From Paenibacillus aurantius (GTDB taxonomy: Bacteria > Bacillota > Bacilli > Paenibacillales > NBRC-103111), in contig NZ_CP130318.1 in assembly GCF_032268605.1 (NCBI RefSeq), forward strand, positions 5,493,501-5,557,500: 64,000 bases of DNA, in the 5' to 3' direction. The stretch's first letter is position 1. The number at the start of each line of letters is the position of its first letter. The notes beneath the pieces are model-generated. The model searched no databases and had not been told where the DNA came from. It was given only the letters and a program-made list of their open reading frames with translations. Positions 43,576-50,974 of the stretch are shown here, piece after piece. Both the position numbers and the translations under genes were made by a program.

Positions 43576-44267
43576 CTTCCTTTTGCCGAGCTCCCGTAGT
43601 AGTAATAAGGCGCATCTCCATCCCGGCGCTTGACGTTGTTCAGTACGATGCCGAGGATCCGGGCATTGACGTGCTCTAGGTTCGCTTTCGCCTTGCGGGC
43701 GATTTCCCGCTTGATCCGGCCGGATTCGAGAACCAGAAGCACCCCGTCGCACAGGGCTGCTACGATCTGGGCATCCGTGACCGCAAGGGTCGGGGGTGTA
43801 TCGATGATGAGAACATCGAACGCTTCCTTAAGCGCGTGAACCAGGTTCTCCATCTTTTTCGAGCCAAGCAGCTCGGAAGGATTCGGAGGCGTGGGTCCGG
43901 AGGTCAGCACATGCAGGTTGTCGACATGCGTCTCCCGTACCGCCTCCTTAAAGTCCGCCGGGGTGGTCAGCAGGTTGGTCACCCCGAACCGGTTGGACAA
44001 GCCGAAGATGTGATGGACCGTCGGCTTCCGCAAATCGGCGTCGATCAGCAGCACCTTCTTGCCCGACAGGGCGTAGGCGGCGGCCAGGTTGGCCGCTGTA
44101 GTGGACTTGCCCTCCCCCGGCTGAGCCGAGTTGATCATGATGACACGGATTTCCTCGTCCACCGCGGAGAACTCGATATTCGTCCGCAGCGTCCGGTAGG
44201 CTTCCGCAATCGGGGAATGGGGATTGACGTCCATGATGATCGGGCGGTTAATGGTTGGCAGTCGCAT
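43572..44267 (-). CDS. CpsD/CapB-type bacterial tyrosine kinase (EPS regulation)
   Basis: This 231-residue BY-kinase has Walker A AQPGEGKST (49-57), Walker A' LLIDADLRKP (74-83) and Walker B VLIIDTPPT. It ends in a tyrosine cluster (Y221-Y224) that is autophosphorylated in this family. In Gram-positive bacteria it works with a separate membrane activator, here the Wzz-like gene that overlaps its start by 20 bases. The PHP phosphatase at the operon's head should reverse it. It controls EPS chain length or export. Confidence 0.94.
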   Translation of the reverse strand: MRLPTINRPIIMDVNPHSPIAEAYRTLRTNIEFSAVDEEIRVIMINSAQPGEGKSTTAANLAAAYALSGKKVLLIDADLRKPTVHHIFGLSNRFGVTNLLTTPADFKEAVRETHVDNLHVLTSGPTPPNPSELLGSKKMENLVHALKEAFDVLIIDTPPTLAVTDAQIVAALCDGVLLVLESGRIKREIARKAKANLEHVNARILGIVLNNVKRRDGDAPYYYYGSSAKGS

Positions 44268-45000
44268 AAGTCGTTTCCCCTACCTTTCGCTTGGAGGATG
44301 CTGGGCTCTTCTCCTTCAGGTCGGACTCCTTGATCTTCGAGATCACGGCGAGCGCCGGCAGGCCGAGGTGGCGGAGCGCATCCTCTTCGGTCTTGATCGT
44401 GTCGTCCAGGTACTCGAGCAGAATGACGAGGCCAAAGGAAAGAATAAGCGACAGAATCAGGCTGACGGCAATGTTCAGCGCCTTGTTCGGCTTGATCGGA
44501 GCCGGAGCCTCCGCCGTGTCGGCCACATTCAGAATGGCCACGTTGTCCACTTTCATGATGTTGGGAATCTCCGCCTGGAAGACCGTGGATACCGCATTGG
44601 CAATGGCGGCCGCCTTCTCGTAGGACGGGTCCTCCACCTCCAGGGTCATGACCTGGGTGTTGTTGACGGAGCTGACCTTCACCTGCTCGATGAGCTGGGC
44701 GGCGCTAAGGCCTAGATCGGGGTACTGCTCGACGACTTTGTTCATGATCGCCGGGGTTTTGATGATTTCTTTATAGGTATCAATCAGCTTGATGGTCGCA
44801 TTCACATTGTCATAAGTAATTTGGGGCTGAACGGCGACACTGTCATTGGACTTGTTCACAATCAGCTTGGTCGAGGCTTCGTAGACCGGCTTTACGTAGT
44901 AGAAGCTGATGAGTGCCGTTGCGGCCGTACAGGCCAGAACGCAGAGGGCAATCAGCCAAAGCCTCTTTCGGATGATGTTCATGTATTGTTTCAGTCCCAT
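44248..45000 (-). CDS. Wzz/CapA-type polysaccharide co-polymerase, kinase activator
   Basis: This 250-residue protein has two transmembrane segments (LWLIALCVLACTAATALISFYY, about 13-34, and ALNIAVSLILSLILSFGLVILLEYL, about 176-200). An extracytoplasmic Wzz domain lies between them, and the proline-rich TAEAPAPIKPNKALN precedes the second. It sets chain length and activates the downstream kinase. ATG 45000 has GGAGG upstream; the longer frame extends into non-coding DNA. Confidence 0.92.
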   Translation of the reverse strand: MGLKQYMNIIRKRLWLIALCVLACTAATALISFYYVKPVYEASTKLIVNKSNDSVAVQPQITYDNVNATIKLIDTYKEIIKTPAIMNKVVEQYPDLGLSAAQLIEQVKVSSVNNTQVMTLEVEDPSYEKAAAIANAVSTVFQAEIPNIMKVDNVAILNVADTAEAPAPIKPNKALNIAVSLILSLILSFGLVILLEYLDDTIKTEEDALRHLGLPALAVISKIKESDLKEKSPASSKRKVGETTYATANH

Positions 45001-45134
45001 GCTTTTCCTCCACTGCTGTGTCCAGCTTAAGGTTAGGAAGGAAGCGGGACCCGGGCGAGCAAAAGCTTGATTGTCGTCCGGGTCCTGCCGGTTCCCCTCC
45101 GTTATGCCTGGTGCCTTATGTAGCGGCAAGAAAA

Positions 45135-47156
45135 TTAGCGGTTACCGTTGCCCTTGCCATTTCCGTTACCATTTCCATTTCCATTACCATTGCCATTACC
45201 ATTACCATTTCCGTTGCCATTGCCGTTTCCGTTACCGTTACCGTTACCGTTACCATTTCCGTTTCCTTTATCCGCGCGGATCTCTACGTCCTGCGCATCC
45301 AGAAGCGGCTTGTCCAGCATGGAAATGACCGCGCGGAGGGTCACCTTGGCGTTCTTGCCCCTGGTCAGCCGCAGGGTACCGTCCTGTCCGATCTCTACGT
45401 TCGGATGGCTCTTCACAAGCTCCCAGGTCAGCAGGGCGTTCGGAATTTCCTTGCCGAAGAGAGACAGGTGCGGCGTGAGTACGGTGCCGCCTTCGCTTTC
45501 CGTCTCGCTGTAAACCACTTCGGAACGGGCATACGCCAAAGCGAGGGCCAGTCGGGCTTTGCTGCCCGGATCCGTCACAAGGCCGATTTTGTTCTTAACC
45601 TCGATGATATCGTCCGCCGTTATACCAAGCCCCGACACAATGCGGGAAAGGGTCAGCTTGTCGTCGTTCAGCAGCTCCGTCAGCGTCTCGTTGATAAGAG
45701 CGGACGCCTTCTGGCGCGTAGCGAGCTCGGCGAGCTCCGGCAGGGTCAGGCGGGACAGCTTGTCCTTGAAGCGCGCCTCAAAGGCCGCGATGAACTCGGT
45801 AATGTCGTTGAAGTCCACCCCGTTCATGCCGTCCTCCACTCCGCCCAGCTTCGCGAGCTGGCTTAGAAGCGGATAATGCTTGCGGCGAAGCGCCTCGAGA
45901 TCCGAGAGCTGGGGATCATAGTAGATGCCAAGGTCGGACACGAGCTCGATCAGGTTCTCCTGGGTAACGAATTCGAACCCATCCTGGTCTCCCTTCTTGG
46001 CGGCAATCTTCTCCCAGATTTCCTTGATCAGCATCGGGTCGCTGATCTCTCTCAGGTTGTCGCGGGCCTGCTGGACCGCCTCGATGTCTTCCGGCAGCAG
46101 CGAATCATGGATGGCGTTCAGCTTGGCCACGAGCTCCTTCGCTTGAGGCGGAAGCGGGGCCTCCTCACCAGAAGCGTCCCCTAGAGCCACGAGCTTGTTG
46201 TCGAGCAGCGGCTTGCCGAGAATCGTGAGCACCGCTCTAACCGTAACCGTCGCTCCCGTTCCCTGCTTCAGCTTGATCGTGCCCTTCTTGTCGATCTCCA
46301 CGTTGGGATCGTCGACTACCTCTTCCCAGGTGATCAGGGAATTGGGGATCTCCTTGCCGAACAGCTTCAGGTGAGGGGTAACTTCCTTCCCGTTCTTCTT
46401 GCGGTCCTCGGTGTAGACGATTTTGGACCGGGCATAGCCGAAGGCAAACGCCATTCGGGCCTGGCTGCCGGGATCCACCACGATCCCTATCTTGTTCTTC
46501 ACTTCAATAATGTCGTCCGCCGTGATATTCAAGCCCTTCAGGATCCGGCTGAAGGTCAGGCCGTCGCTTGCCATCACTTCCCGGAACGTATCGTTGATGA
46601 ATTCGGCGGCTTCGGGGCGCTGGGCCAGCTCGGCGAGCTGGGGAAGGGATTTCTTCGCTAGCCGCTCCTGGAGGTTGCTTTCAAGAGCGCCGTAAAACTC
46701 CACGATGTCCTGGAAGTCAAAGCCGTTCGCCCCGGCGCTGATGCCCGAGAGCTTGGCCAGCTGGCTGAGCAGCGGATAATGCTTCACCCGTACCCGCTCA
46801 AGATCGGCGAGGGTTGGATTATAGTAAATCCCAAGATCGGTCACGAGATCCATCAGGTTCTCCTCGGTCACGAACTCGAAGCCTTCTTGGTTCCCTTTCT
46901 TAGCGGCGATCGGCTCCCAAATCTCCTTGATCAGCATGGGATCGGTCAAGGCCTTTACATTGTTCCGCACTTCCCGGATGAGAGGCAGATCCTCCTGGAG
47001 CAGGAAATCATGGATCCGGTTAAGCTTCAACTGCACCTGGCCGGCTTGCGGGGGCAGCGACACGGCCGCGTAGGCATCCGACTGCAGGGGCAGCAGGGCT
47101 GCGGGGGTCAGCAGCAGGCTTAGGGACAGCGTCGTAGCAATCGTCGTTTTCTTCAT
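45135..47156 (-). CDS. Secreted two-repeat protein with a C-terminal Gly-Asn tail (unknown function)
   Basis: This 673-residue exported protein has a signal peptide (1-31, ending DAYAA). It then has two tandem copies of a mostly helical domain of about 290 residues (about 33-325 and 335-630). Each copy contains DPMLIKEIWE, IAAKKG, GFEFVT, LGIYY, KHYPLLSQLAKL, ITADDIIEVKNKIG, LFGKEIPN and a C-terminal beta segment (VEIDKKGTIKL, VEIGQDGTLRL). The C-terminus is (Gly-Asn)18-Gly-Lys-(Gly-Asn)2-Arg. It is the second gene of the EPS operon, starting inside the phosphatase stop (ATGA). I do not recognise the domain. It may be a matrix or glycan-binding protein; this is inference. Confidence 0.85.
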   Translation of the reverse strand: MKKTTIATTLSLSLLLTPAALLPLQSDAYAAVSLPPQAGQVQLKLNRIHDFLLQEDLPLIREVRNNVKALTDPMLIKEIWEPIAAKKGNQEGFEFVTEENLMDLVTDLGIYYNPTLADLERVRVKHYPLLSQLAKLSGISAGANGFDFQDIVEFYGALESNLQERLAKKSLPQLAELAQRPEAAEFINDTFREVMASDGLTFSRILKGLNITADDIIEVKNKIGIVVDPGSQARMAFAFGYARSKIVYTEDRKKNGKEVTPHLKLFGKEIPNSLITWEEVVDDPNVEIDKKGTIKLKQGTGATVTVRAVLTILGKPLLDNKLVALGDASGEEAPLPPQAKELVAKLNAIHDSLLPEDIEAVQQARDNLREISDPMLIKEIWEKIAAKKGDQDGFEFVTQENLIELVSDLGIYYDPQLSDLEALRRKHYPLLSQLAKLGGVEDGMNGVDFNDITEFIAAFEARFKDKLSRLTLPELAELATRQKASALINETLTELLNDDKLTLSRIVSGLGITADDIIEVKNKIGLVTDPGSKARLALALAYARSEVVYSETESEGGTVLTPHLSLFGKEIPNALLTWELVKSHPNVEIGQDGTLRLTRGKNAKVTLRAVISMLDKPLLDAQDVEIRADKGNGNGNGNGNGNGNGNGNGNGNGNGNGNGNGNGNGNGKGNGNR
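45141..45266 (-). repeat. Tandem hexanucleotide repeat (GGN-AAY)21 encoding the Gly-Asn tail
   Basis: There are 21 in-frame hexamers, one of which encodes Gly-Lys. Both wobble positions vary from unit to unit (GGA, GGC or GGT; AAC or AAT), while the protein repeat is exact. This suggests selection on the peptide rather than fresh slippage. Confidence 0.85.
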
Positions 47157-47950
47157 TTGGCATGCTCACCTCTTGTTCTTTGGAATGGTATGGTCAACCG
47201 GCGGAGAAGTCCTTTCGGCTTCTGCCGGATGGGCCAGGGGTCTATGGCCTCGCCTGTGAGCATAAGCTCGGTGTTGCGCCGGAGACGTTCGACTGCAGCA
47301 TCTCCCAGTCTTTTCTGCAGGAGGGCATAGGCCGGAGCCAGCCGGTTATTTCGAACCTCCGTATCATGGGCGTCGCTTGCCACGAAATGAACCAGGTCCC
47401 GGTCACAGAACCGCAAGGCGGCTTTCTGGATTCGGGAGCCGAACAGACCGGTCAGGGAATGGGAAGTCAGCTGGCTGAGGGCTCCTTTGTCGATCAGGGC
47501 TTCGAGGAGCCCGGGATCGGCGGCCAGGACGGCGTTTCTTTCGGGATGGGCGATAATGGGGGTAATGCCCAGCACCCGAAGCTCATGAAGGGTTTCCTCC
47601 AGACGGGAGGGCAAGCGACTCGCCGGCAGCTCCAGAAGCAGGTAGCGGTTTCCTTGCAGAATCAGGCGGCCTTCCTCCAAATCCTCCAGCAGCCGGTCAG
47701 TCAGCCTGACCTCTTGGCCGGGGATAATCTCCAGGTTTACGTCGAGATCGGCCAGAACAGCATTAAGGGTATGGACGGCTTGTATAATAGCGGATGCAGA
47801 ATTCCGGTAAACGCCATTGGCATGGTGCGGGGTAGCGACGATAGCGGTGATCCCTTCCCGGACGGCAAGCTCGGCCATGCGGACCGACTGGTCCATCTCT
47901 TCAGGGCCGTCATCCATGCCGGGAAGAATGTGGCAATGGATGTCTATCAT
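47153..47950 (-). CDS. CpsB/YwqE-type PHP tyrosine phosphatase
   Basis: This 265-residue PHP-domain phosphatase has metal-binding motifs HxH in MIDIHCHILPGMDDG (His5, His7), VATPHH, IIAHPERN and FVASDAHD. It dephosphorylates the CpsD-type kinase in Gram-positive EPS systems. ATG 47950 lies five bases after GGGGGG; the 20 extra codons of the frame reach into the operator. It is the first gene of the EPS operon and overlaps the next start by four bases. Confidence 0.94.
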   Translation of the reverse strand: MIDIHCHILPGMDDGPEEMDQSVRMAELAVREGITAIVATPHHANGVYRNSASAIIQAVHTLNAVLADLDVNLEIIPGQEVRLTDRLLEDLEEGRLILQGNRYLLLELPASRLPSRLEETLHELRVLGITPIIAHPERNAVLAADPGLLEALIDKGALSQLTSHSLTGLFGSRIQKAALRFCDRDLVHFVASDAHDTEVRNNRLAPAYALLQKRLGDAAVERLRRNTELMLTGEAIDPWPIRQKPKGLLRRLTIPFQRTRGEHAK

Positions 47951-48003
47951 AACGTCCCCCCTTTGCTCGTTTGATGGAGTGATGATACGCAGTGACACAC
48001 TGT

Positions 48004-48018
48004 GATACATAATGTATC
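48004..48018. promoter_or_regulatory. GATAC-N5-GTATC operator, downstream EPS site
   Basis: GATACATAATGTATC is a perfect dyad (flanked by T and A, making 17 bp) at about +10 to +24 of the predicted EPS transcript. It lies 37 bp from the second site at 48041. Confidence 0.7.
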
Positions 48019-48033
48019 ATCCACCGTATGACC

Positions 48034-48062
48034 AATTTAAGATACAAAATGTATCTTGTCAA
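48034..48062 (-). promoter_or_regulatory. Predicted EPS operon promoter
   Basis: On the minus strand there is a consensus TTGACA (48057-48062), a 17-base spacer and TAAATT (48034-48039). The spacer is exactly the palindrome AGATACATTTTGTATCT, so a bound repressor would occlude RNA polymerase. The operon's first start codon lies 84 bases downstream. Confidence 0.75.
48041..48055. promoter_or_regulatory. GATAC-N5-GTATC operator inside the EPS promoter spacer
   Basis: GATACAAAATGTATC has matching AA/TT flanks (19-bp dyad with one inner mismatch) and lies precisely between the -35 and -10 elements. It shares the motif with 48004 and 21482, and a near match lies at 48912. Confidence 0.72.
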
Positions 48063-48354
48063 TAACTTTTCTAAAAATTGCCTAACATTTCGAGTTAATT
48101 CTTTGTAAATCGTTAGGATTTTCAGAGGGTTTTCGACGATATCACGGGGAATTCGCGGTTAAGTTAAGCGTTTTCAGCATTTTTAAAAAAAGGAGGAAAA
48201 ATGGGAGGCCTTGTCCGCCTGGAGGCGGTTTTATATAGAAGGGGTGGAAGATAGCGCTGGAGGAGGCTGCTGGAGGAAGGTCCTCTTCTTCTGGGACTTT
48301 CGGATGTAACCTTACCCGACAAGCCCGCTTCCTTGCTCTCGCGGCTGCAGAGGA
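48063..48354. other. Gene-free region upstream of the EPS promoter
   Basis: No gene is seen. The first 130 bases are AT-rich (several A- and T-tracts, TTTTTAAAAAAAGGAGG at about 48180), as expected for an upstream activating or bent region. The rest shows nothing. Confidence 0.4.
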
Positions 48355-48483
48355 TTACATGGCCTTCTTGCGTTCGAGTTCGGACACCCAGCGGGACTCT
48401 TTCGTTTTCTCAAACTTCTCGGGACACAGCCCAAGCTGCTGCATCACTTTCAGAATATCCAATTCGATTCCTTGTTTCTCCAC
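48355..48483 (-). CDS. Small hypothetical protein (42 aa)
   Basis: This short gene has an excellent SD (AAGGAGG, seven bases before a GTG start). The product is charged and probably helical: MEKQGIELDILKVMQQLG, then LCPEKFEKTKESRWVSELE and RKKAM. There is no signal peptide or membrane segment. I do not recognise the family. It lies between the EPS promoter and the XRE regulator gene, reading in the EPS direction, so a regulatory role is possible but unproven. Confidence 0.55.
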   Translation of the reverse strand: MEKQGIELDILKVMQQLGLCPEKFEKTKESRWVSELERKKAM

Positions 48484-48903
48484 GAAAAGCCCTCCTTAAC
48501 GAAAAAATAAGTTGTTTTCCTGCCGGTTGACCGATACCGAAAAAAATTTACTTCCATCTGTCGAAATAGTAAGCAAATTGCCGCAACACCACGTATAATA
48601 TAGTGTGAGCTTGTCCGTCCTCCTTACGGAGCAGGAGGAGCGGTCATGATTGTTGGGAATAATGTAACGATATGTATCACGGTACTTACCATTATAGCGG
48701 AATCCCCTGCAAAAAAAAGGGACTTTATCCCGGATTTTTCGGCTGATTTTCATGGAGAGACAGGGTTCGACAAGTCGCACTTAATGACTGGTTCTCCCCG
48801 TTTTCTATGCTCCTTTAAGACCAATAACGGCTTTAACGGCAAGTTTCCGGCTGCTTCCGGCCCGGCTTTGAATTCCGAGTAGTCATCTAGACCCATCTGC
48901 CTG
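48484..48903. other. Gene-poor 0.42-kb gap upstream of the XRE gene
   Basis: A frame at 48646-48882 with an SD-like GGAGGAG was considered and not accepted. TATAAT occurs at about 48593 and 48904. No other feature is evident. Confidence 0.4.
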
Positions 48904-48911
48904 TATAATAG

Positions 48912-48926
48912 GTTACACTGAGTATC
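48912..48926. promoter_or_regulatory. Near-match GATAC-type operator at the XRE gene start
   Basis: GTTACACTGAGTATC keeps the GATAC-N5-GTATC geometry with one substitution (A to T). It lies three bases after TATAAT (48904-48909), a likely -10, and 16 bases before the XRE start codon. It is a candidate autoregulatory site linking the XRE protein to the EPS operators. Confidence 0.45.
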
Positions 48927-48941
48927 GTTGGAGGGATTTTC

Positions 48942-49325
48942 TTGAAGGACGGAAACCGTATAGCACAGCTTAGATCGGCCAGGGGCCTAACCCAAGGAGA
49001 GCTCGCCGAGAAAGTCGGGGTCACCCGGGCTTCCTTATCCCACTATGAGAATAACCGCCGGGAGCCCGATTGGGATACGCTTCTGAAGCTCGCCGATTTC
49101 TTCTCCGTCAGTGCGGATTATCTCATGAATCGGACGAACGAGCCCCATCGCACGCTCGATCCCGACGTCAGGGAGTTCGTGGATAACCTGGAGCTTTCCG
49201 ACGAAACCCTGCTGGAGAAATTTCAATTGACCGTGGACGGAAGAAGATTAACCCCGGAAGAAGCACGGCGTTTTATCGCCTTCGTGAGGGCGGAGCGGGA
49301 AATGAATCCGAAGGAAGTAAAGTGA
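48942..49325 (+). CDS. XRE family HTH transcriptional regulator (candidate EPS regulator)
   Basis: This 127-residue protein has an N-terminal Cro/C1-type HTH (about 5-62: RIAQLRSARGLTQGELAEKVGVTRASLSHYENN, PDWDTLLKLADFFSVSADYLM) and a C-terminal helical tail ending in an acidic/basic helix. It starts at TTG 48942, six bases after GGAGGG. XRE repressors, such as SinR for B. subtilis eps, often control EPS operons. A near-match of the EPS palindrome lies in its own promoter. The link is inference. Confidence 0.88.
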   Translation: MKDGNRIAQLRSARGLTQGELAEKVGVTRASLSHYENNRREPDWDTLLKLADFFSVSADYLMNRTNEPHRTLDPDVREFVDNLELSDETLLEKFQLTVDGRRLTPEEARRFIAFVRAEREMNPKEVK

Positions 49326-49442
49326 ACCGTCTCCACCCTGTCTCTTCTATTATAATAGGAACGGCTGCGAACCCCCTTAAACGGCAGCGGGCCGGAACGC
49401 TCGTCGGGGAGCATCGCCAGCCGGAGAAACGGACACCTTCCT

Positions 49443-49500
49443 AAAAGGCACCTCTTCCAAAGACATCGGAAACGATCCGCTGTTTGGGGGGGTGCCTTTT
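49443..49500 (+). terminator. Terminator-like inverted repeat after the XRE gene
   Basis: AAAAGGCACC and GGTGCCTTTT are perfect ten-base arms around a structured loop of 38 bases, ending in TTTT. Confidence 0.6.
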
Positions 49501-49592
49501 GAAAGATAAGGCGGCGGATGCAGACGGAAGACATATGTGGTATAGTACTAGAGGATAACCAAAGAAGAAACTCTAGGGCTGCCAGTCCTAGG

Positions 49593-49626
49593 AGAGGTTC
49601 GCGAACTCCCTCTATAAAAAACTAAG
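49593..49626 (+). promoter_or_regulatory. PreQ1-I riboswitch
   Basis: AGAGGTTCGCGAACTCCCTC followed by TATAAAAAACTAAG is the compact preQ1-I aptamer. P1 is GAGG/CCTC, and an A-rich 3' tail forms the H-type pseudoknot. A hairpin (TGCCG ... CGGTA, then GCC and six T, about 49634-49664) follows and is probably the terminator arm. It lies 130 bases before queF, so preQ1 should shut off synthesis and uptake. Confidence 0.9.
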
Positions 49627-49755
49627 AATGGATGCTGCCGTCCTAGGACCGGTATGCCTTTTTTGCGCATTCTTACGTTTGATCATAGCCTGTTCCCGGA
49701 ATCTCTTCTTCTACCCATTCGGCCTTAGGGCCGCATCCAGGAAGGAGATTTTTTT

Positions 49756-50256
49756 ATGTCGGAAGGAAGAAAGCCGGAAGAAATGAAAGACATCACCCTG
49801 CTCGGCAGCCAAGGAACGAAATACAGCTTCGGCTACGATCCCGGGGTTCTGGAGGCGTTCGACAACAAGCACCCCAACCGGGACTACTTCGTCAAGTTCA
49901 ACTGCCCCGAATTCACCAGCCTGTGCCCGATGACGGGACAGCCGGATTTTGCCACGATCTACATCTCGTATATTCCGGATAAGAAGATGGTTGAGAGCAA
50001 GGCTCTTAAGCTCTACCTGTTCAGCTTCCGCAACCACGGCGATTTCCATGAGGACTGCATGAACATCATCATGAACGACCTGATCGCCCTTATGCAGCCC
50101 CGCTACATTGAGGTCTGGGGCAAGTTCACCCCGCGCGGCGGCATCTCCATCGACCCTTACTGCAACTGGGGCCAGCCGGGGACGAAATACGAAGCCATGG
50201 CCGAGCACCGGCTAATGAATCACGATCTCTATCCCGAAAAAGTGGATAACCGGTAG
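49756..50256 (+). CDS. queF: NADPH-dependent preQ0 (7-cyano-7-deazaguanine) reductase
   Basis: This 166-residue unimodular QueF has the nucleophile Cys57 in [13 protein letters not shown], general-acid Asp64, and the family block [22 protein letters not shown]. It reduces preQ0 to preQ1 with NADPH in queuosine biosynthesis. AAGGAG precedes the ATG. The gene is under a preQ1-I riboswitch and is followed after 13 bases by a precursor transporter. Confidence 0.96.
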   Translation: MSEGRKPEEMKDITLLGSQGTKYSFGYDPGVLEAFDNKHPNRDYFVKFNCPEFTSLCPMTGQPDFATIYISYIPDKKMVESKALKLYLFSFRNHGDFHEDCMNIIMNDLIALMQPRYIEVWGKFTPRGGISIDPYCNWGQPGTKYEAMAEHRLMNHDLYPEKVDNR

Positions 50257-50269
50257 GAGGGAGAAACCG

Positions 50270-50812
50270 ATGAGACCATTTCTTCTCCTGCTCTACCTCG
50301 TTTCGATTGCCGGCGCCAACGTCGTGACGGCTTCCACGGCGCCGCTCGCGTTCGGGCCGGTGCTCGTGCCGGCCGGGTCGTTCCTGATCGGCGCGATCTT
50401 CATCCTGCGCGATCTCGTGCAGAACGCCTATGGCCGTGCCCGAACGTACGCTGTCATCGCCTGCGCGATGGTGCTGTCGGCGGTGACGTCCTGGCTGCTC
50501 GGCGATACGCTGTGGATCGTCTTCGCGTCCGCCGTCACCTTCCTCGTCTCCGAAACGACGGATACGGAAATCTATACGCGGCTGAAGCTTCCCCTCGCCC
50601 GCCGGGTTCTCTACAGCGGCCTCGCCGGGGGAACCGTCGACAGTGTGCTGTTTGTGCTCATCGGCCTGTCCCCGCTTGGCGCCGGCTTCCTGCCGTGGGA
50701 GGCCGTCGGCTACGCCATGGCCGGGCAGGTGCTCGTCAAGGTGGGCCTGCAGGCGGCCGCCGCGGCCGTGATTGCCCTCGGCGCGAAGGCCCGCCGTTCC
50801 GCAGAGGCTTAG
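50270..50812 (+). CDS. VUT family queuosine-precursor transporter (YhhQ-like)
   Basis: This 180-residue membrane protein has about five or six transmembrane segments and the VUT/YhhQ features SIAGANVVTAS, GSFLIGAIFILRDLVQNAYGR and SETTDTEIYTRLK. Family members import preQ0 or preQ1. It lies 13 bases after queF with GGAGGGAG upstream, so it shares the riboswitch. This fits salvage of the queuosine precursor. Confidence 0.9.
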   Translation: MRPFLLLLYLVSIAGANVVTASTAPLAFGPVLVPAGSFLIGAIFILRDLVQNAYGRARTYAVIACAMVLSAVTSWLLGDTLWIVFASAVTFLVSETTDTEIYTRLKLPLARRVLYSGLAGGTVDSVLFVLIGLSPLGAGFLPWEAVGYAMAGQVLVKVGLQAAAAAVIALGAKARRSAEA

Positions 50813-50882
50813 CTCGCCGCGGAATGGCTCGAGGGTGCGAGGCGGGGACCGCCCGCCGCCGGCGAACCGGCCGGCCCGCACC

Positions 50883-50932
50883 AAAACGCCCTTTCCTTTC
50901 GTCCGGCGGACGAGAGGAAAGGGCGTTTTTTG
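50883..50932. terminator. Strong bidirectional terminator
   Basis: AAAACGCCCTTTCCT pairs with AGGAAAGGGCGTTTTTT around an inner CGTCC-ggc-GGACG stem. It serves the convergent queuosine transporter gene and the hybrid kinase gene. Confidence 0.9.
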
Positions 50933-50974
50933 GTGCGGGCCGATTCTAGTGCCTTAATGCTGCCAGCCGTCCCG

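Noticed and set aside
45141-45266. Hexamer array as a possible CRISPR or non-coding microsatellite
   Set aside because: It is in frame at the 3' end of a secreted protein gene, has no spacers, and the wobble positions vary while the Gly-Asn peptide is constant.
48646-48882. 78-codon plus-strand frame with GGAGGAG before its ATG, upstream of the XRE gene
   Set aside because: The translation has no recognisable pattern, mixed composition and no coding-like third-position bias that I can see; the SD-like run lies in a GGAGG/CCTCC palindrome. Kept as non-coding, though conservation analysis could reverse this.
49326-49592. Possible small gene between the XRE gene and the riboswitch
   Set aside because: No frame with an SD; the stretch is taken up by the terminator-like inverted repeat and the riboswitch promoter region.
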